From contig NZ_FOHE01000017.1 of NCBI RefSeq assembly GCF_900111445.1, forward strand, positions 1 to 64,000: a stretch of DNA of 64,000 nucleotides. The letters run 5' to 3'. The stretch is from Oceanobacillus limi (lineage in GTDB: Bacteria > Bacillota > Bacilli > Bacillales > Amphibacillaceae). A program made the position numbers and the translations under genes. Positions within the stretch are counted from its first letter, which is position 1; every line of letters starts with the position of its first letter. Below are positions 46,644 through 55,312 of this stretch, one piece after another. Below the pieces are notes generated by a model, which had not been told where the DNA came from, did no database searches, and was given only the letters and a program-made list of their open reading frames with translations.

Positions 46644-47654
46644 TTAAGATGCACGAATTAAATCATATAATAATAATTCAAAAGCAAGTTCCTTTTCCAT
46701 TTTTCCTTGCTTCATTACGGCATCAGCAGTAGCCAGTCGATCAATTATCTGTTGTAGACGTTCCGTTGTAAATTTAGCTTCCCTACTCATTGCTACCTTA
46801 ATGACATAGGGGTGACCTCCAATTTGTTTTTGCATTTGAAATTGTGTATATCCTTTTTGTTTTAGTAATTTCACTCGAAGAATGGTTCGAAATTGAAATG
46901 CCAATAAGCCGATCATCGCAATAGGTTCTTCTTTCATTTTTTCGAGATCCTTATAAATTGAAATTGCTTTTTGCAAATCACCTTCAATAACCGTATCGAC
47001 AAGCCTTAACGATGAACTTGAAACTGTATGTGAAATTAATTCCTCTGCTATGTCTTTCGTTACAACGCCATCTTCTCCTACATATAGCGCTATTTTAGCT
47101 AGTTCGTTCTCCAATATATTAAGATTATTCGATAGTTCATTTTCTATAATTTCATAAGCATCATCCCTAATTGTAATACGATATTGATCCGATAAGTTTT
47201 TAATCCACTTTGATAATTCAAATTCTTTTACCGGATTACATTCGGCAACTAAAGCAGTCTTTTTTAATAGTTTGCTGATCTTTTTCCGCTCATCAATTTT
47301 TTCATATGCTGCAATAAATACTACTACGGAATAATCGACTGGTGATTGCAGATAACGTTCAAGCACATTTAAATCATGTTCAAATGTTAACTTATCGGAT
47401 TTTGCTTTAAGAAACACAGGATTTGTAGCTATAATTACTTTCTGTTCACCAAAAAATGGATAGGTTTCCGCATCTCCAATGACTTCCTGAATGGGTGTTT
47501 CTGATAAGTCGTATGTAGACAGATTATCCTCATCCAGATTTTTGACTACCTGATCTTTTAATTTTTGGATAAAATAGGTTTCTGTACCGTATAATAATAA
47601 AATATTAGGCAACTGTTTCTTTTTCAGTTGTTCCATTGCTTTTAAATAACTCAT
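46644..47654 (-). CDS. holA: DNA polymerase III delta subunit
   Basis: The 336-residue clamp-loader subunit opens the beta clamp. It has the N-terminal ATPase-like fold (NILLLYGTETYFIQKL), the lid region (LSKWIKNLSDQYRITI) and the C-terminal collar domain (EEPIAMIGLLAFQFRTILRV). The ATG at 47652-47654 has GGAGTGAAT upstream; the longer in-frame extension is not conserved. Corresponds to B. subtilis yqeN. Confidence 0.93.
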   Translation of the reverse strand: MSYLKAMEQLKKKQLPNILLLYGTETYFIQKLKDQVVKNLDEDNLSTYDLSETPIQEVIGDAETYPFFGEQKVIIATNPVFLKAKSDKLTFEHDLNVLERYLQSPVDYSVVVFIAAYEKIDERKKISKLLKKTALVAECNPVKEFELSKWIKNLSDQYRITIRDDAYEIIENELSNNLNILENELAKIALYVGEDGVVTKDIAEELISHTVSSSSLRLVDTVIEGDLQKAISIYKDLEKMKEEPIAMIGLLAFQFRTILRVKLLKQKGYTQFQMQKQIGGHPYVIKVAMSREAKFTTERLQQIIDRLATADAVMKQGKMEKELAFELLLYDLIRAS

Positions 47655-47960
47655 GCTATTCACTCCATTACTGTATATACATAATGGTAATCTGATCATA
47701 GCTGAATAGCAAGAAATATATGGAGAGGGAAACTGTGGTGGTATTTCCCTCTCTAATCTATATAAACGTTTAAAACCCAGCCCTAGGAACTGTATTTTAA
47801 ACGATATTTTCTTTATTTATAGCGTTTCCGATATAAGTAAAAGTATAGTTGTTAACTCTTTCTAATTATGGAGACATTTAATTTTCTGTGACTTTTTTAG
47901 ATCATTATGGATTTTTATAAGCAATTGTTTTATACTAATATTGATATAGGAGGGGTAGAA
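47655..47960. other. Divergent intergenic region between holA and yqzM
   Basis: About 306 bases with promoters expected in both directions. The holA leader contains an unexplained hairpin at 47723-47753. No additional reading frame with a ribosome binding site is seen. Confidence 0.55.
47723..47753 (-). repeat. 10-bp inverted repeat in the holA leader
   Basis: gagagggaaa at 47723-47732 and tttccctctc at 47744-47753 are exact reverse complements around an 11-base loop. No T-run follows in either direction, so it is not a typical terminator. It lies about 70 bases upstream of the holA start and could be a leader hairpin or binding site. Confidence 0.6.
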
Positions 47961-48095
47961 ATGAACGAATTTGAACAAAATGTACAATCAAAAAATAACG
48001 ATGTTGTGGATTCCATTAAAGGTTTTGCATTCTCATTCATTTTCTTTGTTCTTATTTTTGCAATTGGAGTAGTAATTAGCGTAATTGGCTCTTAA
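47961..48095 (+). CDS. yqzM: Small membrane protein YqzM
   Basis: The 44-residue protein reads MNEFEQNVQSKNNDVVDS, then one membrane helix (FAFSFIFFVLIFAIGVVISV) and ends IGS. It matches the YqzM family, located between holA and comEC in Bacillus and facing the same way. ATAGGAGGGG precedes the ATG. Function unknown. Confidence 0.9.
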   Translation: MNEFEQNVQSKNNDVVDSIKGFAFSFIFFVLIFAIGVVISVIGS

Positions 48096-48120
48096 ATTAC
48101 ATAGCAATTTGACGATAATA

Positions 48121-48145
48121 AAGAGACTGATCAACACAGTCTCTT
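48121..48145 (+). terminator. Intrinsic terminator of yqzM
   Basis: aagagactg at 48121-48129 and cagtctctt at 48137-48145 form a 9-bp perfect stem with a 7-base loop, followed by a T-run. It may also stop transcription from comEC in the opposite direction. Confidence 0.9.
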
Positions 48146-48205
48146 TTTTATGTTTCAAACGGAAATTCCTAGGGGATTTTTCTCACTTATCATAAATATT
48201 ATTCC

Positions 48206-50503
48206 TTATCTACTTGTATCATATGGTAAGTATTTATAAAATGTTCCACCCTGTTCATCAAAAGAAAAAATAATCGCTCCATCTTGATCAGTTCGTAGCA
48301 CGGTTACACCAGCCTCTTTTAAAATATCAACCACTTCCTTTGATGGGTGTCCATATCGGTTATTGCTCCCTACAGATATAAGTGCATAATGAGGATTGAT
48401 CTGTTCAATAAAATTTCGATCTGAAGATGTATTGCTCCCGTGATGCGCAACTTTTAGAACATCTATATCTAATAAAGGATAGTTTAGTATGAGTTCTCTT
48501 TCTGTAGGTTTACCTATATCTCCTGTAAAAAGCCAATTTAACCTTCCTAAGGTTGTAAATAATACAAGTGAATTTTCGTTTGGGGAACCTTTTTGATACC
48601 TAGGCTCAAGTATATAAAAGGGGTGATTTCCTATCAAAATTTCATCCCCCTGGCTTACTTTCTTTACCTGTGTATCATTTTGGTTAAAATGCTCAAGCTC
48701 CGTTTGCTTAAACGGATAGAACTCACTTGTAATGATTTGATCCACCCGAAACGATTCGATGATCAATGGAATGCTTCCTGAGTGATCAATATCTTCATGG
48801 GTAATAAACACTGCATCAAATTGCGTAATCCCTCTGTAGTGTAAAAAAGCTTTGATAATTTGCGTATATATCCTTTCCCCCGGTTCCATCTGTTCAAACG
48901 TAAAATTAGCTCCCGCATCAATTAATACAACCCCTTTTCGATATGGAAACTCTATGACAATCGCATCTCCTTGTCCAATATCAAGCATCGTGACTGTACC
49001 ATATGGAGAAAAATACGGTCTACTGATAACAATCATAATTATTATGGTTATACATACTCCGACACCAAATGCAGGTTTTGATTTATTTCTGAGAATGAAG
49101 TTCATAAAAAATAGCAACAAAATGAAATAAATAAGCAACAATAACATTGGAAAAGCACCCGTAGTCCAAGGGAAGTATGCAAAATTGTCGAGCTTTTCCA
49201 TGATTGTCAGAAAGAAAGAGTGAATTCCCGTAAATAGGTGATCAATGGGCTTCGTAATAACTGGAATAAACGAGAATAACAGAAATAAAAACATGAGTGG
49301 TATTACAAAAAAAGAAAAATAAGGGACGACAAAAACATTGACTATAATGGATAATGGGGACACCGTATAGAAGTATATAAATTGTAGTGGTAAGATCATC
49401 ATTTGGGAAATAAAACTAATTTGCAACATTTGAAAGAGAATGGAGTTTGTACCAGTGAGCCATGATCGTGATAAAATAAGTCCAAAAGCTACAAGGAAGG
49501 AAAATTGAAAGCCTATATGTCGAAATATGGATGGGTCCACTACCAATAAGAATATAAAGACAACACTGATAATGTCTGTTGAAGAGAGTTTATATCTTAG
49601 TTTAGACAAAAGGAAAACTAGTAAAGCCATCAAGCTCGCCCGCCACACTGATGGGGCACCTCCTGCCATTAGCGCATAAATTGGAAGTAATAAAATAATG
49701 AACCAACGAGCCTTTTCCTTCGTCGTAATATTTATTTTAACCAAGCCGAAGTAAATCAAACTAATGACTAGCCCAATATGAAGACCAGATATTGCCAATA
49801 AATGAGATAGTCCCCACTTACGGAATAAGTCTACGGTGCTCTCCTCTAATTGGTCATCCTCTCCTAGCGTTAAAGCATTAATCCATGCACTTGTTTGGTT
49901 GCTATAGGTTGTTGATAGATAATTTTGCAATTTACCCTTCCAGGAATAAATATTACTTAGAAAAACGGATTCACCTGTACAATATATTTCCTCTAACGTA
50001 TTAATCGTAATCTCATAAGAGACCCCCATAGAAAACAAGTATTGTCTATAATCAAATTGTCCCGGGTTCCTACTGTTATCGGGCATCTCTAAGTCCCCGT
50101 ATATCACACAAGAGGCTCCATGCTTAAATGAACGGATAGCTGTCTCTTCAGTTAATTCCTCATTATTAGGATAATAAATTACTTGAATAGATTCTCTAGA
50201 GCCATGTTCACGAAATAGAAACTGTATTCGGTTTTCTGATTTCTGTATGGAACTGGTTATTTCACCTGATAATTCCAAAGAATTAGAAGAGGGAGTGAGT
50301 GAAGAACTCTGGTTAGGAGAAGATAAAATAAAGAATAGAGTAGCAGCTAAAGAAATAATAAATGTTATTTTCTTTAGCCGCTTCTGAAGTAGTAAGTAAA
50401 GTAACCAACTAATAACACCCAAGAATAAAACATAATTATCTAGATTGAAGGACAATAAACTAAACATACTTGCTAGAGCAACAATATGCCAATTCCCTAT
50501 CAT
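48206..50503 (-). CDS. comEC: DNA uptake channel protein ComEC
   Basis: The 765-residue competence membrane protein carries single-stranded DNA into the cell. It has N-terminal helices, an OB-fold-like outer domain (about residues 60-170) and the Competence domain (LLAISGLHIGLVISLIYFG). Many membrane helices to about residue 500 follow, then a C-terminal metallo-beta-lactamase domain with ITHEDIDHSGSIP and VAHHGSNTSSD, thought to degrade the non-transforming strand. Full length, no frameshift. Follows comEB. Confidence 0.95.
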   Translation of the reverse strand: MIGNWHIVALASMFSLLSFNLDNYVLFLGVISWLLYLLLQKRLKKITFIISLAATLFFILSSPNQSSSLTPSSNSLELSGEITSSIQKSENRIQFLFREHGSRESIQVIYYPNNEELTEETAIRSFKHGASCVIYGDLEMPDNSRNPGQFDYRQYLFSMGVSYEITINTLEEIYCTGESVFLSNIYSWKGKLQNYLSTTYSNQTSAWINALTLGEDDQLEESTVDLFRKWGLSHLLAISGLHIGLVISLIYFGLVKINITTKEKARWFIILLLPIYALMAGGAPSVWRASLMALLVFLLSKLRYKLSSTDIISVVFIFLLVVDPSIFRHIGFQFSFLVAFGLILSRSWLTGTNSILFQMLQISFISQMMILPLQFIYFYTVSPLSIIVNVFVVPYFSFFVIPLMFLFLLFSFIPVITKPIDHLFTGIHSFFLTIMEKLDNFAYFPWTTGAFPMLLLLIYFILLLFFMNFILRNKSKPAFGVGVCITIIIMIVISRPYFSPYGTVTMLDIGQGDAIVIEFPYRKGVVLIDAGANFTFEQMEPGERIYTQIIKAFLHYRGITQFDAVFITHEDIDHSGSIPLIIESFRVDQIITSEFYPFKQTELEHFNQNDTQVKKVSQGDEILIGNHPFYILEPRYQKGSPNENSLVLFTTLGRLNWLFTGDIGKPTERELILNYPLLDIDVLKVAHHGSNTSSDRNFIEQINPHYALISVGSNNRYGHPSKEVVDILKEAGVTVLRTDQDGAIIFSFDEQGGTFYKYLPYDTSR

Positions 50504-50549
50504 TTGTTCACCTAATATCTATTCATATTTTTATTTTGAATGCTTACAA

Positions 50550-51113
50550 TTATTTAGTAAATAACGCTTCAACCTTATTAATGAGAACCTGTAACTCCTG
50601 ATCTTCTCTGGAATTCCTATTTACCTTTTCTACAAGCTCTTTTACATAACGTTCTTTTTCTTGATATTTGGTATCAACTGCCAAGTAAGTCAATTCAACT
50701 TTTTTCGTTTCAACACCTGCTTCTCTAAATAATTGCTCTGCATAAGGGTGATTTTTATAATCCTCTGCATAAAAAACAGTTCGAATACCACTCTGAATTA
50801 ATTGTTTACTGCATTGTAAACAAGGAAAATGTGTCACATATATATCTGCATTTTCAGTAGGAACACCAAATTTTGCACATTGTAATAATGCGTTCGCCTC
50901 AGCATGTACCGTTCGAACACAGTGGCCATCAATAACATAGCAGCCTTCATCTACACAATGCACTCCCCCGGAGACACTCCCATTATAGCCCCCTGCAATG
51001 ATCCGTTTATCTCTAACAATTGTTGCTCCAACCATCAACCTTGTACATGTACTTCTTAACGAAAGCAAATGACTTTGAGCCATAAAATATTGATCCCAAG
51101 AAATTCTTTCCAT
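50550..51113 (-). CDS. comEB: dCMP deaminase ComEB
   Basis: The 187-residue zinc-dependent deaminase has the HAE motif at residues 70-72 (TVHAEANALL) and PCLQC with zinc ligands C98 and C101. The N-terminus SWDQYFMAQSHLLSLRSTC is typical. It supplies dUMP for dTTP synthesis and is encoded with late competence genes, though not itself essential for uptake. The ATG at 51111-51113 has GAGGGTGATT upstream. Confidence 0.94.
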   Translation of the reverse strand: MERISWDQYFMAQSHLLSLRSTCTRLMVGATIVRDKRIIAGGYNGSVSGGVHCVDEGCYVIDGHCVRTVHAEANALLQCAKFGVPTENADIYVTHFPCLQCSKQLIQSGIRTVFYAEDYKNHPYAEQLFREAGVETKKVELTYLAVDTKYQEKERYVKELVEKVNRNSREDQELQVLINKVEALFTK

Positions 51114-51181
51114 TCTACCAATCACCCTCTATGTATAAATTAGTTCTAGTTTACCTTTATCAATTTATTCTCGTCAATGAA

Positions 51182-51778
51182 CTATGGAACAACAATCGTC
51201 TCACGAATCTTATCTAATGTTTTTTCACCGATACCAGGCACATTCAGTAAATCCTCTACGCTTTGAAACAAACCGCTTTCTTCACGATATTGTATAATAG
51301 CCTCAGCCTTAGATGGTCCAATTCCATTTAGATGTTCTATTTCTTCAGATGTTGCGTAATTTATTCTAATTTTACTCGCATCACGATCGACACTCTTGGT
51401 CATTTCATTTCCCTCTAGATCCTGCTCTGACGGTACAATAATAACCATTTCATCATGTACTTTTTGTGCCAAATTAATAACCGTTTGATCTGCTTTTTCG
51501 GTAAACCCACCAGCCGTCTGAACAACATCTTCTACTCTTGAATCAACAGCCATCTCATATACGCCAGGTTGCTGTATTTCTCCTTTAATATCAACTACAA
51601 TCTCATTTGATTGGATTTTCGTTGGAGATTCCATTTGTTCCAGAGCTTTTTCCGGGGCAATAGGGGGGATTGCTGAATTATCAACGGAAGAAAAAGGTTG
51701 AATAGATACGACAATGATCACAGCGAGAATAGCGATTCCTACTATGATAAAATGAGGTTTTTTTAGAAGATGTAACAA
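51182..51778 (-). CDS. comEA: Competence DNA receptor ComEA
   Basis: The 198-residue protein has an N-terminal membrane anchor (about residues 7-27), an SLBB-type domain (IVVDIKGEIQQPGVYEM through INLAQKVHDEMVIIVP) and a C-terminal double helix-hairpin-helix DNA-binding domain (INYATSEEIEHLNGIGPSKA, LLNVPGIGEKTLDKIRE). It binds incoming double-stranded DNA at the cell surface. I chose the TTG at 51776-51778 with AAGGAAGTGA upstream; a TTG 18 bases earlier has no clear site. comER, normally divergent from it, is missing here. Confidence 0.92.
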   Translation of the reverse strand: MLHLLKKPHFIIVGIAILAVIIVVSIQPFSSVDNSAIPPIAPEKALEQMESPTKIQSNEIVVDIKGEIQQPGVYEMAVDSRVEDVVQTAGGFTEKADQTVINLAQKVHDEMVIIVPSEQDLEGNEMTKSVDRDASKIRINYATSEEIEHLNGIGPSKAEAIIQYREESGLFQSVEDLLNVPGIGEKTLDKIRETIVVP

Positions 51779-51899
51779 TTTGCTCACTTCCTTCAAGAGG
51801 TTTACTGATATGAAATTAAAAGGGGGGATTCTTCGATTATAATGGTAAACATTGTAATTGTCTAATTGTAATCCAAACCAAAAAATCGAGATAAACTAA

Positions 51900-52655
51900 T
51901 TATCTCGACCCTTTTTCTCCAATAATAAAAATTCTTTCCACTTTTTCTTCTAAATATTGATTTTCTAAAGAAAAATCACTGTAAAAATTTATATTTATAA
52001 ATCCGGATTTTTTTAACAATTGTTCATAAATTGATACAGAGTATGTCCTTTGATGATGGGTTTCATCAAAACGAGTATATTTATTCCCCTCGTCCAACAT
52101 AAAGAAGGTTATATCATGATACATTTCTCCAGGATAATCACCTTCTGAGCAATCCCATATATAGGAAGCTTCTTCAGTTACGTCCGCAAAGGTTTGATTG
52201 ATTAAATTATCCTGTACATGATGAAGTGAGTGAACATCAAATATAAAAAGCCCACCAGGCTTTAAGGAGTTAGCAACATGATGAAACACAGCCTCTAACT
52301 CGTCTGTCTCTGTTATATAATTCATAACATCACAATAACTAATCGCAGCATCCATTTGATCTAAACCATGTAAATCTTTCAGATCTTGATTTAACCAATG
52401 AATAGGTAAATTTAACTTACTTACTTTTTGCTCGGCAATTGCCAGCATATCTGCTGAATAATCAACACCAACCATATGATACCCCTTACTAGCTAGTCGA
52501 TAGGTAATTTCTCCTGTCCCACATCCAAGATCAGCTATATGAGCATCCTTTATTCCAAATTGCTGCAAAATACTCTCTGTAAATGTAACCCAAGCATCAT
52601 ATGGAGCATCCTCCATCAATTTATCATACAATAGCGCCATTTGTTGATATGACAT
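51900..52655 (-). CDS. yqeM: SAM-dependent methyltransferase YqeM
   Basis: The 251-residue class I methyltransferase has motif I IADLGCGTGEITYRLA near residue 42 and motif II VGVDYSADML. It also has a post-I region with SYCDVMNYI. It begins SYQQMALLYDKLMEDAPYDAW, a start typical of the YqeM family. It follows rsfS with one base between the genes. The substrate is unknown; the neighbourhood of ribosome and tRNA factors suggests an RNA or cofactor substrate, which is inference. Confidence 0.85.
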   Translation of the reverse strand: MSYQQMALLYDKLMEDAPYDAWVTFTESILQQFGIKDAHIADLGCGTGEITYRLASKGYHMVGVDYSADMLAIAEQKVSKLNLPIHWLNQDLKDLHGLDQMDAAISYCDVMNYITETDELEAVFHHVANSLKPGGLFIFDVHSLHHVQDNLINQTFADVTEEASYIWDCSEGDYPGEMYHDITFFMLDEGNKYTRFDETHHQRTYSVSIYEQLLKKSGFININFYSDFSLENQYLEEKVERIFIIGEKGSR

Positions 52656-52656
52656 A

Positions 52657-53010
52657 CTAATCCTGTCCTATTGATAAAGATACCTCAGAAGCATCTCCCC
52701 AAAGTCTTTCTAGGTTATAATAAGTCCGTTCATCCTTATGGAAAATATGACATACGATATCTCCTAGATCAACTAACACCCATCTTGCTTGCTCCATGCC
52801 TTCTAATCGCTTGACAGGAATATCATGTTCATCCATTTTTTCTTTAACAGAACGCGCGATTGCTTGTACCTGTCTTTCGTTAGAGCCATGACAGATTAAA
52901 AAATAATCTGCTACTAACGATACTTGATCCATATCTAATGCTACGATGTTCTCCGCTCTTTTATCACTACATGCTTCAGCGGCTAAATTTAATATTTGCT
53001 TTACTTCCAT
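52657..53010 (-). CDS. rsfS: Ribosomal silencing factor RsfS
   Basis: The 117-residue protein of the Iojap/YbeB family binds L14 and prevents subunit joining when nutrients are short. Family motifs include DYFLICHGSNERQVQAIA and GMEQARWVLVDLGDIVCHIF. GGAGGT precedes the ATG. It lies directly after yqeK (three-base gap), the conserved nadD-yqeK-rsfS-yqeM order. Confidence 0.95.
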   Translation of the reverse strand: MEVKQILNLAAEACSDKRAENIVALDMDQVSLVADYFLICHGSNERQVQAIARSVKEKMDEHDIPVKRLEGMEQARWVLVDLGDIVCHIFHKDERTYYNLERLWGDASEVSLSIGQD

Positions 53011-53013
53011 TAA

Positions 53014-53586
53014 TCAATTACCTCCATTTAATTGTTTCGTTAAATCATTGTACGCGTGAAAGGTATCCGGATAGATTCGGCTATGCTTACTCATCAAAAA
53101 AGAAATCGTATTACGAGAGACCATCCAAGCCGTTTGAACTAAATCCTCTTGAGCTTTTTCACGGACCTCTTCTAACCCGGGAAAACTCCTACCAGGTTCG
53201 ATATAATCAGCGACAAATACAATCATATCTAATTTGGTCATATTTGACCGACCTGTTGTATGGTAATAAATAGCACTTTTCACTTCTTCATCCACAATAC
53301 CATACTCTTGTTCAATCAATATAGACCCAACCGGCCCATGCCATAACTCATGATGATATTGAAGTAGATCTTTAGGAAGATAATTTGTTTTAATAATTCT
53401 TTCCATCTCATCAAGTGGTCTATACTTAGCGTAATCATGAAAGAGGGAGGCCAATTCTGCTTTCTCTTTCGACTCACCGTACATTTTGGCCAAACCTACA
53501 GCCGTCTCTGCCACACGTAATGTATGTTCAAATCTTTCCTTTGTTAAATGAGGTTCAATAATCTCAATTACTTCCTGCCTATTCAT
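53014..53586 (-). CDS. yqeK: HD-domain diadenosine tetraphosphate hydrolase YqeK
   Basis: The 190-residue HD phosphohydrolase has FEHTLRVAETAVGLA, the metal-binding LFHDYAKYRP, HHELWHGPVGS and YYHTTGR. Enzymes of this family split Ap4A symmetrically to two ADP. The ATG at 53584-53586 has AAGGGG upstream and overlaps the end of nadD by 8 bases, so the two are translationally coupled. Confidence 0.93.
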   Translation of the reverse strand: MNRQEVIEIIEPHLTKERFEHTLRVAETAVGLAKMYGESKEKAELASLFHDYAKYRPLDEMERIIKTNYLPKDLLQYHHELWHGPVGSILIEQEYGIVDEEVKSAIYYHTTGRSNMTKLDMIVFVADYIEPGRSFPGLEEVREKAQEDLVQTAWMVSRNTISFLMSKHSRIYPDTFHAYNDLTKQLNGGN

Positions 53587-54142
53587 ATAACCGATTCCCC
53601 TTAATAAACGTGTAAACAGATTTCGGTACAAAATACCTAAATGGTTCCTTTTTCATTACACGTTCCCTGATTTCCGAAGAAGAAATATTTATCAATGGAA
53701 CTTCAACTTCTAGAACTGGATAGGCAGTATGAAACGAATATCCAGGTCGTTTTAACCCAACAAAGGTTACATAGTTAAGAAGTTCTTTTATTTTATGCCA
53801 TTTTGGTAAGTATTCTACCATGTCTCCACCAATAATAAAGTAGAATTCCGTATTTGGGTACCTGTCATGTAACAACTTCATCGTATCTAGCGTATAGGAT
53901 TTCCCCTCTCGTTCCATCTCTATTGTGTTCATATGAAAGAAAGGATTATCTTCAATTGCTTTTTCCAGCATACCTACTCGCATATCTGCTTCAGTAGTAG
54001 CCTTCTTCTTGTGAGGAGGTTCATATGTTGGGATAAACCATATTTCTTCTAATTCAAGCCTCATTCGAACTTCCTCAGCAATAATTAAATGACCAATATG
54101 GGGTGGATCAAATGTCCCCCCTAGGATTCCAATTCGTTTCAT
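53579..54142 (-). CDS. nadD: Nicotinate-nucleotide adenylyltransferase
   Basis: The 187-residue enzyme makes deamido-NAD from nicotinate mononucleotide and ATP. It has the nucleotidyltransferase signature GGTFDPPHIGHL near the start and the C-terminal ISSSEIRERV. Length is normal. It lies between yqeI and yqeK with an 8-base overlap to the latter. Confidence 0.96.
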   Translation of the reverse strand: MKRIGILGGTFDPPHIGHLIIAEEVRMRLELEEIWFIPTYEPPHKKKATTEADMRVGMLEKAIEDNPFFHMNTIEMEREGKSYTLDTMKLLHDRYPNTEFYFIIGGDMVEYLPKWHKIKELLNYVTFVGLKRPGYSFHTAYPVLEVEVPLINISSSEIRERVMKKEPFRYFVPKSVYTFIKGNRLYE

Positions 54143-54162
54143 AACATTCCCCTTACAACTTG

Positions 54163-54453
54163 CTATGGTAGTTTAATTTGCTTGTTCTCTTCGGATTCCT
54201 TATACAATACAATATTATTCCCAATAATTTGCACAATTTCACAATCTGTACCTTTTTGTAATGCTTCTGCTACCTCATCCTTATCTTCAAGACAATTTTG
54301 CAATATACTTACTTTAATTAATTCTCTCTTTTCAAGTGCTTCATTAATTTGTGTAACCATATTATCATTTACTCCAATTTTCCCCACTTGGAAAATCGGC
54401 TTTAAATGATGTGCTTCAGAACGTAAAAAACGTTTTTGTTTTCCTGTTAACAT
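54163..54453 (-). CDS. yqeI: RNA-binding protein YqeI (YhbY/CRM domain)
   Basis: The 96-residue single CRM-domain protein begins MLTGKQKRFLRSEAHHLKPI and has the GKIGVNDNMV loop corresponding to the GxxG RNA-binding motif. E. coli YhbY binds pre-50S particles. It sits between aroE and nadD, three bases after aroE. Confidence 0.94.
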   Translation of the reverse strand: MLTGKQKRFLRSEAHHLKPIFQVGKIGVNDNMVTQINEALEKRELIKVSILQNCLEDKDEVAEALQKGTDCEIVQIIGNNIVLYKESEENKQIKLP

Positions 54454-54455
54454 AG

Positions 54456-55301
54456 TTATCCCTCCAGTATATTTTGTAATTGCTTTTCCATTTCCTTAAT
54501 ATTATCTACTTCTCTCCCGGTCCAAATCTCAAATGCTGCTTTTGCTTGATAGATCAGCATAGAGTGTCCGCACAATATGCTTGCTCCCTTTTCTTCAGCT
54601 TGTCTTAATAACTGAGTTTTTAGCGGTTGATAAACAATATCACTGACAACTTGTGAATGTCTCAATTTACTAAACGAAAGAATACTCGAATCAGAATTAG
54701 GTTTCATACCGACATTTGTAGTCTGAATAATTAAATCGTAATCCGTTATTACTTTTTCCAATTCATGTAAAGATATAATATTAGTTATAGTTTCAGGAGT
54801 AGATAATAAATTTAAATCCATCGCATGTTCCAATGTACGATTACCTACGTCAATTCTCCTAAAACCATTCGTCATTAATGCAAAATAAATACCCCTAGCT
54901 GCTCCTCCTGCTCCAACCAATGCAACCCGAATACCTTTATTTCGAAACAGTTGCGGGAATTTCTCTTTTAATGATTGAATATACCCTAAACCATCGGTGT
55001 TATAACCAACCCATTTCCCATTTATATTCTTGACCGTATTCACTGCACCGACAGCACTAGCGTATTGGTCAATTTCATCTAAGTATGGGATTATTTTCTG
55101 TTTAAAGGGTATTGTAACATTGAAACCATCAAGCTCTTCTTCTTTTCTTATGTCATTTAACGTTGATTCAAATTCTTCTGGTATAATCTCAAATGTCTTA
55201 TAAGTACCTTGTTGATCCGCATTTTTAAGAAACATATTATGTATCCATGGTGAGAGTGAATGACTAATAGGAAATCCTATAAGCCCTAACCGATAGTTCA
55301 T
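54456..55301 (-). CDS. aroE: Shikimate dehydrogenase (NADP+)
   Basis: The 281-residue enzyme reduces 3-dehydroshikimate in aromatic amino acid synthesis. The substrate-binding GFPISHSLSPWIHN and NVTIPFKQ motifs are present, as are the NADP site VALVGAGGAARGIYFAL and the NTDG motif. The ATG at 55299-55301 has AGGAGTGGAG upstream; a GTG nine bases earlier overlaps that site. B. subtilis names this gene aroD. Confidence 0.95.
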   Translation of the reverse strand: MNYRLGLIGFPISHSLSPWIHNMFLKNADQQGTYKTFEIIPEEFESTLNDIRKEEELDGFNVTIPFKQKIIPYLDEIDQYASAVGAVNTVKNINGKWVGYNTDGLGYIQSLKEKFPQLFRNKGIRVALVGAGGAARGIYFALMTNGFRRIDVGNRTLEHAMDLNLLSTPETITNIISLHELEKVITDYDLIIQTTNVGMKPNSDSSILSFSKLRHSQVVSDIVYQPLKTQLLRQAEEKGASILCGHSMLIYQAKAAFEIWTGREVDNIKEMEKQLQNILEG

Positions 55302-55312
55302 TTTCTCCACTC

